DNA of 64,000 nucleotides, from positions 992,001 to 1,056,000 of the forward strand of contig NZ_CP035806.1 of NCBI RefSeq assembly GCF_004208635.1. The letters are read 5' to 3'. Each line of letters begins with the position of its first letter. Position 1 is the stretch's first letter. Below the pieces are notes generated by a model. The model was not told where the DNA came from, searched no databases, and saw only the letters and a program-made list of their open reading frames with translations. Both the position numbers and the translations under genes were made by a program. This document shows, piece by piece, positions 53,272 to 60,564 of the stretch. This DNA is from Leucobacter triazinivorans (GTDB lineage Bacteria > Actinomycetota > Actinomycetes > Actinomycetales > Microbacteriaceae).

Positions 53272-54322
53272 GAAGTACTGTTGTGCAGAATGTTTCGGGG
53301 ATCCAGGCCTGACCCGGAGCATCATCCCCAAGGTTATCGCTGACGGTACGGGTCAGCCCCGTCAAGGCGACTGCGGTTACTGCGGAACAAAGAACACCAC
53401 TACTATCGACCCTTCCGCGTTGAGTCAGTGGTTTGAGATGGTTCTCGATTGCTATGTTCCTGACGACGGAGGTAGGTCTCTGGCGGCTCTGCTCGCAGAC
53501 GACTGGCGACTTTTTGATCACCCTGCAATGGATGAGGCGCACGCCAAGGAGCTTCTCGCGGAGATCCTCAATGATGGTGAGATCGTTCGGAAGCCCTTCG
53601 TCCCCATCGACTTACTGTTCAATGAGACGCCTCAACGCTGGGATGACCTCCGTGACGAGATGATGCACCGTAACCGTTGGTTCCTTGATGAGCCAATTGA
53701 TCTCGACCGCCTGGCTGAACTACTGGAACAGTTAATCGCGCCACCAGATGCGCTCACGGAGATCACCAATTCGTGGCATCGCTCGCGCTTACTCTCTGAC
53801 GACGAGCCTTTTCCTCTCGACAAGATGGGCGCCCCGCCTCCTCACCTCGCAGGACACGGACGCGCGAATCCAGCAGGAATCCGGTATCTGTATCTCGGCT
53901 CGACCGCTAAGACGGCAGTTGCCGAAGTACGTCCCCACACCGGAGAGAAGGCGTGCGTCGCGATCTTCAAGGTGCCTTCCATCCTCGCTGTCGACCTCCG
54001 AGACCCTCGACGAAGCGCCTCCCCTTTCATACTCGAGAACGCAGAGCAGATCGCAGCACTCCGCTCTGGTCTGCCGTTGCTGGAACGACTTGGCGAAGAA
54101 CTTACGAAGCCGGTGCAACCCAGCAGCGCTGCGTTTGAGTACATACCAAGCCAGTACTTGTGCGAGTTCATCAAGAAGCGTGGATATCAAGGCGTTATCT
54201 ACCGGAGCTCCGTTAGCGAGGGGGTCAACTTGGCTCTCTTCTTTCCCGAACTCGCTTCTCCGGTAGAAATAAACGTCCTCCATGTAGACCGCGTGACGGT
54301 CGACATTGCAAGTGCCTACTGA
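53267..54322 (+). CDS. HEPN/RES N-terminal plus RES-domain protein, possible NAD+-degrading toxin
   Basis: A 351-residue protein. A zinc-ribbon-like start (C7-x2-C10 and C37-x2-C40) leads into a helical HEPN/RES N-terminal domain (about residues 50-170). From about 171 onward is a RES domain with WHRSR, GRANPAGIRYLYLG (Arg200), the candidate catalytic Glu221 in TAVAEVRP and SVSEGVNLALF (Ser region 315-319). Characterised RES proteins attack NAD+ or ADP-ribosylate targets. The start at 53,267 overlaps the sce7725 stop (ATGGTTAA). No Xre antitoxin of the usual pair is adjacent. Confidence 0.85.
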   Translation, partial: VKKYCCAECFGDPGLTRSIIPKVIADGTGQPRQGDCGYCGTKNTTTIDPSALSQWFEMVLDCYVPDDGGRSLAALLADDWRLFDHPAMDEAHAKELLAEILNDGEIVRKPFVPIDLLFNETPQRWDDLRDEMMHRNRWFLDEPIDLDRLAELLEQLIAPPDALTEITNSWHRSRLLSDDEPFPLDKMGAPPPHLAGHGRANPAGIRYLYLGSTAKTAVAEVRPHTGEKACVAIFKVPSILAVDLRDPRRSASPFILENAEQIAALRSGLPLLERLGEELTKPVQPSSAAFEYIPSQYLCEFIKKRGYQGVIYRSSVSEGVNLALFFPELASPVEINVLHVDRVTVDIASAY

Positions 54323-54618
54323 ACTGGATCAGAATCGCATCACCTGTGCTCTCTGAGCGACCACACGTCTTTCAATAGATGCGCGCGAACCTACCGGCCC
54401 CCGAATCGCCCCGCAACAGTCTGTCGGATACTGCCGCACCGGGCACCTAAAGCGGAGGCTCCGAGTGCATTTCTCGCAAACCTCGTTTTGAGACGCCACC
54501 CTTCTTGCAAGTCGAGGCTGATGGTAATGCCTAAGGCGCTCGACAACTCAGGGATGACCGCGCCAGCGATACGAGAGATTCAGAAGAAAACTGGCCGCTC
54601 TGGAGCCAGAGCAGGGGC
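54323..54618. other. 296-bp gap without a gene
   Basis: Nothing is supported here. The string CAAACCTCGTTT (54,477) recurs at 55,010, bracketing the DUF3892 gene at a distance of 533 bp. That could be trace evidence of an insertion or coincidence. Confidence 0.4.
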
Positions 54619-54900
54619 CTAGAAGATCGGAAGATTCAGCAAGTTGTTCGTCCACTTGCCATCCGCATAGGTCCGCAAATGCGGCTGCCCAGACTGCGGA
54701 CGGACAGCCCCAACATTCACGCGGCTGGGCCCGCTGCCAACGTAGGCAGTTCCGTTCTTGTTATCGATCCAGTCGACCAATGTCGGCTTGTCACTATCCC
54801 CGGTGTTGCCATCGCTTACGTTCTTCCATTTGTACCGGACGAACTGATCTTCTGTCCTAGACGTACTTCCGAACCGAACGTGTGTGATCTCAATAGCCAT
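54619..54900 (-). CDS. DUF3892-domain small protein
   Basis: A 93-residue protein: MAIEITHVRFGS, then EDQFVRYKWKNV and AYVGSGPSRVNVGAVRPQ match DUF3892 proteins, which often occur beside mobile elements and toxins. Function unknown. ATG 54,900 follows GAAGGGTGAAAATC. It is opposite to the operon on its left. Confidence 0.78.
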   Translation of the reverse strand: MAIEITHVRFGSTSRTEDQFVRYKWKNVSDGNTGDSDKPTLVDWIDNKNGTAYVGSGPSRVNVGAVRPQSGQPHLRTYADGKWTNNLLNLPIF

Positions 54901-55227
54901 GATTTTCACCCTTCCTGCGACGCCACAGTGGTGCCGCTGAGTTGATGATGGCAGTGACCACCGACATTCCTCAGAGCTGCGGACCCCCAACCTCCACGAG
55001 CCTGACTCTCAAACCTCGTTTGCAAGACGCGTGGTAGCTCTGGGAAGTGGTTGGCGAGCGGCTTGGGTGGGGTGATCGCAGAGCTGTGGTCCGGTCAAGA
55101 TTTGATGTAGACCGAGGGCGTGCTCGAGGCGACGAGAGAGGCTGGGTATCCGGACCGCTTAGGTCTACAGTGATCAATGATAGAGTGAACATGTTCACTG
55201 AACATATTCACTTAAGGGTCACTTCAA
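54901..55227. promoter_or_regulatory. TetR operator cluster before the TetR-DoxX pair
   Basis: AGTGAACATGTTCACT at 55,184-55,199 is a perfect 16-bp palindrome. A second, overlapping dyad (TGTTCACTGAACA, 55,192-55,204) follows, so three TGAACA half-sites alternate. They lie about 25 bp upstream of the TetR start and suggest autoregulation. The remaining 280 bp hold no gene. Confidence 0.8.
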
Positions 55228-55824
55228 ATGATGTCGAAACGCGAGCAACTCAAACAAGCGACACAGCAACGAATCATCGACGCTGCGGGGCAGCTATTCC
55301 GAGAGTATGGCTTTGCCGAAACAACGATCCGAGAAATCGCGGAAACCAGCGGTGTCAGCGTCGGCAGGGTGATGGTGGTCGGAGATAAGAATGACCTGCT
55401 GATCCATGTCTTTGACGAAATGATTGCGACAGAGCATGCGAAACGGGCGGACTCTATTGTTCAGGCAAATGCCGCTGCACGCAGTACTTGCAGCGATCGC
55501 TTACTCGTCTTAGTTGGACCATTCGTCACGCTGTTCACAGCTAACCCCGTCTTGGCTCGTTGTTACGCGTCGATCCTGGTTTCCGGAACTCACGAATCAA
55601 TCCTGTTCACTGAACTCGCCGCTCGACTCAACGAGGAGTTTCATGCAGCAATAACACTTCACGGATGTACCACGCCTGTTGCTGCTGCACCGAAAGCCCG
55701 TGCACTGTACTTTGCCTACATCGGCACGCTATTCACCTGGTCGGCCAAGAACTCGTCTGAAGCTGCGGAACTTCTCTCAAGTCTCGGGGCAACGTTCGCC
55801 ACAATCTGCAATTGCAAGGAGTAA
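55228..55824 (+). CDS. TetR-family regulator
   Basis: A 198-residue TetR protein. HTH: RIIDAAGQLFREYGFAETTI, then REIAETSGVSVGRV. Its second HTH residues are slightly unusual (VGRVMVVGDK in place of SxxTxYxHF). The downstream DoxX-like gene follows by 4 bp, so the two are coregulated and the palindrome cluster upstream is the likely site. ATG 55,228 or 55,231. Confidence 0.9.
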   Translation: MMSKREQLKQATQQRIIDAAGQLFREYGFAETTIREIAETSGVSVGRVMVVGDKNDLLIHVFDEMIATEHAKRADSIVQANAAARSTCSDRLLVLVGPFVTLFTANPVLARCYASILVSGTHESILFTELAARLNEEFHAAITLHGCTTPVAAAPKARALYFAYIGTLFTWSAKNSSEAAELLSSLGATFATICNCKE

Positions 55825-55828
55825 CCCA

Positions 55829-56188
55829 ATGATCCTCATGCCCGACCAGTGGTGGCCTCCGGCTGTTCTTGCGCTCGTGCTGCTCAGCGATGCGGCGATG
55901 TCGGTGCGTCCGCCCAAGTTCATTCGCGACTGCCTCGACGGAGTAGGGTTCCCACGCGAGTGGTGGTGGACTCTCATCGTAATCAAGACGCTCGCCGTGA
56001 TCGGGCTCATCTTGGGGATCTGGGTTCCGGGCGTCGCTTTCGCCGCAAATATCGGTGTGATCACGTACTTCGCATGTGCCGCCGTCGCTCACATTCGTGC
56101 TCGCTTCATGGGGTCGGCGTTCTGGCTGAACTGCCTCGGCTTCCTGGCGCTCTCTATCGCGATGCTTGTGTTCTCACTCGTGCTTTGA
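55829..56188 (+). CDS. DoxX-like membrane protein
   Basis: A 119-residue protein with about four hydrophobic segments (WWPPAVLALVLLSDAAMS, then LIVIKTLAVIGLILGIWVP) of the DoxX_2 kind. AAGGAGTAACCC precedes the ATG, 4 bp after the TetR stop. The substrate is unknown; genes of this type are often controlled by TetR regulators sensing quinones or stress. Confidence 0.75.
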   Translation: MILMPDQWWPPAVLALVLLSDAAMSVRPPKFIRDCLDGVGFPREWWWTLIVIKTLAVIGLILGIWVPGVAFAANIGVITYFACAAVAHIRARFMGSAFWLNCLGFLALSIAMLVFSLVL

Positions 56189-56669
56189 CAGACGAGCGGG
56201 CACCCATTCTGGCTTGGGCACCGCCGCAATCTACGGTGATGGACTGGCCTGCGCACCTATCTGCTGGCGCCAATAGCGACCACGCCGAGTAGGGAGCCAC
56301 GATGACACTTTTGCAAGCGACGGCTTCTGGCCGCGCTGTTCCAACGATGCGTGTGAATCGGGAAATCTCTGGTGCCGTCGAATCGACGGCACCAGAGATT
56401 GGGTCATATCGCTTCAGCGGGTCACGACAGCTGATCGCCCGGCAATGCGGTCGAGTCGGATCGACTCCACCGTGTGCCCCAGAATACGGTGGTGCCGATT
56501 CGGCACCACCGTGGAATCCTGGCAAAGGTCCCATTTTCCCGCGGCCACTGCTATCGACATGATTCGACACTCTAACCCCGATTGACGAGGGTTGCTAGAG
56601 CAAAAGCCCACCGAGCACCACCCGCCTAAGACTGCTCCGGTCAGCAGACTTGAACCGTGACGCTGACTT
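56189..56669. repeat. Gap with three hairpins sharing a GGTGCCG core
   Basis: The 481-bp gap has no supported gene. A perfect 18-bp-arm hairpin spans 56,364-56,400. A 13-bp-arm hairpin spans 56,486-56,512. A weaker dyad (GTCGAGTCGGATCGACTC) lies near 56,451. The first two contain the same GGTGCCG/CGGCACC core. They could be terminators between convergent genes, a structured RNA or a recombination substrate. Confidence 0.7.
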
Positions 56670-57847
56670 CTACGGTTTCGCAAACGCCCGCTCGAGAATC
56701 CGCGCTGTGGCAGGGTCGACCATTTCGTTTCGCCGGATGTAGTGCTGGATCGTGATGCGCGGGTCAGCGTGACCGAGCAGCTCAGCTGCGAGTTCGGTGC
56801 TCGCCTCGTCATTGATCGCAGTGGCGACGGTGCGCCGGAAGGTGTGCGGGGTGATCCCGCTCAGTCCCGCGAGTGAGAGCGCTTGCCGAAGCTGGCGTCG
56901 CACATTCGCAGACGTGAGTGGGGTGCCCTCCCTGCTGCAGAAGAGCAGCGCTTCTGGAGATGGATCGGTGAGCTTGCTCAAGCGGCTGCGCACCGCTTCG
57001 GCGGTGAATGAGGGCACCGCGGTGGTGCGCTGGGACTTCGAGGTCTTCGGGTGATCTTGCCGTTGAACGGGTTCGCCTTTGGGTGTGATGATCGTGCCGG
57101 TGATCGACATCAACGGCTCTGTGGCGGTCATGTCGATGTCCATGCGGCGGAACGCGAGTGCCTCACCAATACGTGCTGAGGTTCCGAGAAGTACCTCGAC
57201 GATCTGCCCCAGCTGTCCGTCCGGTTTCGGCCCGGAAAAGGAAAGGTCCGTCTCCCAGTGTGCGATGGCCGCGCGGCAGGCGTTCACCTCGGTCGGCGTC
57301 ATTGCGTCGGGGGTGCCTGCGGTCGGCGCAATCGTGCAATGCTATCCATGGGGTTGCGCGGCAGCACCTCGTGCCGGACAGCCAGCCCGAACGCGAGCCG
57401 GAGTACGTTGCGGGCCTGCTTCGCCCGGTTATGGCTTTTGCGTGCAAGCTCCTTGATGAGGCGGTCGCAGCGGGCGACCCCGATCTCGCGGAGCGTGAAG
57501 TCCTTGAATGCCGGCGTCACGAGCGTGCGCATGTTGCGTTCGTAGAGATCCTTCGTGCCCCTCGACAGGTGGTCGTCGAGTGCGAGGTCATCGAGCCAGT
57601 ACGTCACAAGCGCCGGGAACGGGCTGTCCGGGGTAAGGAGCGTCGATGTGGGCTGGAATTCGCTTCGGGCAGCGAGCTTCGTCTTGAGCGCGGTTTCGGC
57701 AGCCTTCTGCGTGGCGGCCGTGGCCTGGACGAGGCGCGTGGCGCCGTCCCAGTCGCGGAAGTTCGCGCGAGCCTGCACGTTCCCGCGTTTGCCGACGACG
57801 AACCAGATGTCCCCGAAGGTGCCGATGGGAAGACGGGGGCGGCTCAT
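56670..57847 (-). pseudogene. Tyrosine integrase split by a frameshift
   Basis: The N-terminal part (57,299-57,847, 182 residues) includes the SAM-like arm domain (LVTYWLDDLALDDHLSRGTK) and ends at a TGA. The C-terminal part (56,670-57,302, 210 residues) has the catalytic Arg in ARIGEALAFR, HTFRR and LLGHADPRITIQHYI. The two frames overlap in ATGA. One more C in the C5 run at 57,311-57,315 would restore a continuous protein. Possible causes are a real mutation, a programmed -1 frameshift or a sequencing error. It lies next to the right att, as expected. Confidence 0.85.
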
Positions 57848-57851
57848 CGCG

Positions 57852-58085
57852 CTACCTCCGATCCTGACTCGGAGTACCTGACGTGGCTTCGCGCTGTTCC
57901 TCCATCCAGGAGCGCACGTCGCAGAGCGCGAACTTCAGGTGCTTCCCGAAGCGATAGGCGCGGGGCCCGAGCCCGCGAGTGCGCCAGTCGTAGATCGTGG
58001 AGAGCGGCACGCCGAGATAGTCGGCAAGCTCCGTGATGTCGAGGAGCGGTTCGAGACGGGGGTGCGGGGGCGGTGTGGCTGCCAT
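57852..58085 (-). CDS. Excisionase-like MerR/AlpA-type HTH protein
   Basis: A 77-residue protein with the pattern LLDITELADYLGVPLSTIYD, then WRTRGLGPRAYRFGKHLKF, a winged-helix excisionase/AlpA signature. It is directly upstream of the integrase (4-bp gap) and next to the att site. It probably directs excision. ATG 58,085 fits the domain start; the frame is open upstream to 58,124. Confidence 0.88.
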   Translation of the reverse strand: MAATPPPHPRLEPLLDITELADYLGVPLSTIYDWRTRGLGPRAYRFGKHLKFALCDVRSWMEEQREATSGTPSQDRR

Positions 58086-58226
58086 GAAGATCAGGTGCAC
58101 TGCGTCGGCACCGACGACGATCAACGAGCAGCAACCGCAGACAGCCAGAAGGCTGACCTGCCGATAGGTCTACGAGGAGCAGTTCTACATGGGTTTTACG
58201 TGGCCGGTTCAAGTTCTACAACCTAA

Positions 58227-58260
58227 AAAGTCGCGGAAACCGTGAGGTTTCCGCGACTTT
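58227..58260. terminator. Hairpin terminator adjacent to the second att copy
   Basis: Arms 58,227-58,240 and 58,247-58,260 are perfectly complementary around CGTGAG, with A and T runs on either side. It ends 2 bp before the tRNA fragment, so it could end tRNA transcription after integration. Confidence 0.8.
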
Positions 58261-58262
58261 CC

Positions 58263-58299
58263 TGGTCGGGATGACAGGATTTGAACCTGCGACCCCGTC
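58263..58299 (-). other. Attachment site: 3' fragment of tRNA-Pro (inner copy)
   Basis: Identical to 50,822-50,858 over 37 bp. The continuation to the right is not the tRNA 5' half. It is therefore the junction of element 1 with a second element and not the intact gene, which must lie beyond the window. Confidence 0.88.
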
Positions 58300-58389
58300 T
58301 TGCATCAAAGCTACGATGCCCGACCCAGCAAACCGGCTCTATTCCGACCGATTCCTAGACGATATAAGGCATCGGGTGATACCTCTGCC

Positions 58390-58406
58390 TCCGAGTATAG
58401 CCGGTC
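58390..58406. repeat. Conserved arm motif, counterpart of 50,948
   Basis: TCCGAGTATAGCCGGTC differs from the element-1 copy at one base and lies 127 bp from its att start (126 bp in element 1). A weaker similarity continues for about 30 bp. A common integrase arm-binding site is a reasonable reading. Confidence 0.75.
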
Positions 58407-58472
58407 AGTTCCGGTCGCTCACGGGTCATTGAGATGGGTAAAACGTGGTCGGACAAGAAGCCTGCCACAGCC

Positions 58473-59456
58473 TTATCCAACGGTGTCTGCCGTTATTTTC
58501 TCGTCGCTCTGGTCTTGGTCGTTCTCGCGAAGGCCGATCAACGTGTAGGTGCGCGTCACCTTCCCCGTCGCAAGCTTGACTGCTGTCTTCTCGGACAGAT
58601 GCAGCTCAACTCGAGAAAGGGTATGAGGGGCGAGTTCACGCAGTTGGTCATCAGTGGCTTTGAAGCGCAAGCGGGTGTCGTCGGCTTGGGTCAGCTCCTG
58701 CTGATGATCCTGGCTCACGGTCGACAGCGTTCCAGACACGGTGATGTCCTTGATTTGAACGCTTGATTCTTTTGCAAGACCTCGGAGGAACCGTGCCGCG
58801 CTTGACGAGATCTGAGCCGAACGCTGCCCTCCATTGCCGTTCAGCCATTCCAGCCCCAGACCAACGCCTTCGGACAAGAGTGTCTCCGTGAGGTTGAACA
58901 GATGACTTGCCGTGCGGGGACCGACCTGTTGCAGCATCTCTGAGAGCTTCTCGGGGTCGTCTTCAGAGGACTGAGCTGAGTTCAGAATCTCGATGAGGCG
59001 AGTTACTGAGCTATCCAGCAGCGAGCCTTCATGCGCCATTTCAGGAAACGCGCCTTCTGAGGGCGGAGGTGACTGCAAAGTGAAGACCACTGAGCCTGGC
59101 GCAACAGCCGGAGACAGCGTGAGCCGTGTGGACTGGATGATGTGTGCAGGAAGCTGACCCACCAGGCCTTGATGATCGCTCAGCGTTGCCCCGATAGTGC
59201 TCAACGCATCTTGGATCGCAATCAGAGCCTTTGCCGCAGGTTTTACATCCATTGAGTGATGATCGGTTGCGGCACCAAAAAACCGTGCGCGAAGCTTCTT
59301 CCGGGCAGGGCTGAGCATCGGGTCAACGGCCGCACCCAGAGCATTGAATGACTCAGCGGTGATGTCCTGACCTTCGAGGGCGGACTCCAGTTCCGGATCC
59401 TCCAGGGCATTGAGCATGTCTTCTACAGACATGCGCTTCTTTTCTGAAGTCGTCAA
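58473..59456 (-). CDS. Unknown protein paired with a nucleotidyltransferase
   Basis: A 327-residue mostly hydrophilic protein that I do not recognise. Helical N-terminal segments (KRMSVEDMLNALEDPELES) are followed by a beta-rich middle and end (VVFTLQSPPPSEGAF, then TLSRVELHLSEKTAVKL). No catalytic motif is evident. Its start overlaps the end of the NTase gene by 4 bp (ATGA), so the two work together. Low GC relative to the chromosome. A toxin, antitoxin or effector partner are all possible. Confidence 0.8.
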   Translation of the reverse strand: MTTSEKKRMSVEDMLNALEDPELESALEGQDITAESFNALGAAVDPMLSPARKKLRARFFGAATDHHSMDVKPAAKALIAIQDALSTIGATLSDHQGLVGQLPAHIIQSTRLTLSPAVAPGSVVFTLQSPPPSEGAFPEMAHEGSLLDSSVTRLIEILNSAQSSEDDPEKLSEMLQQVGPRTASHLFNLTETLLSEGVGLGLEWLNGNGGQRSAQISSSAARFLRGLAKESSVQIKDITVSGTLSTVSQDHQQELTQADDTRLRFKATDDQLRELAPHTLSRVELHLSEKTAVKLATGKVTRTYTLIGLRENDQDQSDEKITADTVG

Positions 59457-59992
59457 AGAGTCACCTCCAAGTAGCCTCTCACCGGCTTGCTGCTCAAGCC
59501 GCCGTTATTGTTTCGAATCCTCTGCCACCAATCATCCCACGCACCTCGTGCAGCAAGATAGTGGACGGCTTTATCTGCAACCCAATCTTTCTCCCACGGA
59601 TTCTCGAACTCTTCGCGGACGAGGATGAACGGTTCGACCTTCAACCCAAACTTCTCACGCACATAGTCTTTGCGCTTCAGTTTGAGCAGTTTGGCCTGCT
59701 GAGTCTTGCTCAGTCCGTTGAACACTGTCTGGTCAAGAACGAAAAGACAGTCGATGTCACCCGGATCAGTCTTGCTGGAAGTGAAGCTGCCACCGATCCA
59801 GACAACCTCGATCAGATCGTTCGCGAACGACCTGAACAGCTCGACTACCTGGGTGAGATCGTCGTAGATCTCTTGACGCACGGCAGACGTCTTGAATGCG
59901 GCATCTGCGACAAAGGACTGTTGAAACTCTGTGAGATCACAGCGATGTCTCCCCAAGGGAAGGTGCCCGTCAGTCGTCAACGAGGGGATCAT
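59453..59992 (-). CDS. Nucleotidyltransferase-fold protein (DUF6932-like)
   Basis: A 179-residue protein with the polymerase-beta-type motif GGS at WIGGSFTSSK followed by DPGDIDCLFVLD, where two Asp residues would bind metal. The N terminus IPSLTTDGHLPLGRH resembles the DUF6932 family. The protein could nucleotidylate a target or an RNA. The ATG at 59,992 is chosen; the upstream TTG is unlikely. The start codon lies inside a 16-bp palindrome. Confidence 0.78.
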   Translation of the reverse strand: MIPSLTTDGHLPLGRHRCDLTEFQQSFVADAAFKTSAVRQEIYDDLTQVVELFRSFANDLIEVVWIGGSFTSSKTDPGDIDCLFVLDQTVFNGLSKTQQAKLLKLKRKDYVREKFGLKVEPFILVREEFENPWEKDWVADKAVHYLAARGAWDDWWQRIRNNNGGLSSKPVRGYLEVTL

Positions 59993-59999
59993 GATCCCC
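59984..59999. promoter_or_regulatory. Perfect 16-bp palindrome across the NTase start codon
   Basis: GGGGATCATGATCCCC is fully self-complementary, and its central ATG is the start of the NTase gene. A repressor bound here, or an mRNA hairpin, would control translation of the pair. Confidence 0.75.
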
Positions 60000-60174
60000 A
60001 AATCTACCAGCGTCTCGGGTATCTTCTGTCGAGACCACCGCGCGGCGGTATACTAATGCAGTACAAGATGTTTTCATCTTGGCTTATTTGCCCCGTAGAG
60101 GGTGTGGCTGATCGGTTTCAAGTCGAGAAGTTCTTACTCAAACTCACATCGCCGCGAGTGAACAAGGATTTCTC
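60000..60174. promoter_or_regulatory. Divergent promoter region of the NTase pair and small membrane gene
   Basis: A TATACT box lies at 60,049-60,054 on the plus strand, and a small hairpin (AAGATG, TTTT, CATCTT) at 60,065-60,080. The -35 region is not clear. The region is 175 bp and holds no gene. Confidence 0.45.
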
Positions 60175-60507
60175 ATGCTGCTCAACCTTACTGCCGCTAC
60201 CTCGATCGGCACCCACAATCTTCTCAAGAAGTACGCGCCGTCGAACCGGCTCCTGTTCGACCTCCTGCAGCGCACCGACCGCTACTGGAGTCTCAGGGTC
60301 TCGCTGTACTCGCTGCCCTACTTCTTCGGCGCGTGGATCGTTCGTCTCGCTATCGAAGCGGGCGGGCCGGGATGGTTCCACCTGCTGTTCCTTCTCCTGT
60401 TCTGGAACGGGATGAAGTTCATCTCATACTGGCCCCTCGACTTGGTGCGACGTCTGATCGTCCGCGCTCGTCGGGTGATGCGCAAGGTAGCTCCTGAGCA
60501 TCGCTGA
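60175..60507 (+). CDS. Small two-helix membrane protein of mobile elements
   Basis: A 110-residue protein with two hydrophobic segments (YSLPYFFGAWIVRLAIEA, then FHLLFLLLFWNGMKFISYW) and a basic C terminus. The segment KYAPSNRLLFDLLQRTDRYW is typical of small proteins in actinobacterial integrated elements, sometimes labelled sulfate permease without evidence. AAGGAT precedes the ATG. Function unknown. Confidence 0.72.
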   Translation: MLLNLTAATSIGTHNLLKKYAPSNRLLFDLLQRTDRYWSLRVSLYSLPYFFGAWIVRLAIEAGGPGWFHLLFLLLFWNGMKFISYWPLDLVRRLIVRARRVMRKVAPEHR

Positions 60508-60564
60508 ATCTAGTTCTCGGTTCTCCACCCTCACCTCTGTTCCACACGCGATTGGAGCAGCACG

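Larger units (their letters stand above)
50822..58299. mobile_element. Integrative element 1 (about 7.44 kb) at tRNA-Pro
   Basis: The element is bounded by the 37-bp direct repeats at 50,822 and 58,263, which span 7,441 bp from start to start. It carries an excisionase-like gene and a tyrosine integrase beside its right end. The cargo is the sce7726/sce7725/RES operon, DUF3892, and TetR with a DoxX-like gene. No conjugation, capsid or replication gene is seen. Base composition is clearly poorer in GC than the chromosome, most strongly at 51.3-55.8 kb. Confidence 0.85.

Noticed and set aside
56302..56562. Small gene of 86 codons with a ribosome-site-like sequence
   Set aside because: The frame runs across the hairpin cluster, its codon choice follows the inverted repeats, and no family resemblance is seen.
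58263..58320. Complete tRNA gene at the inner att copy
   Set aside because: A GCATC/GATGC stem follows but its loop has 8 bases and no D arm exists, so it is not a functional tRNA.
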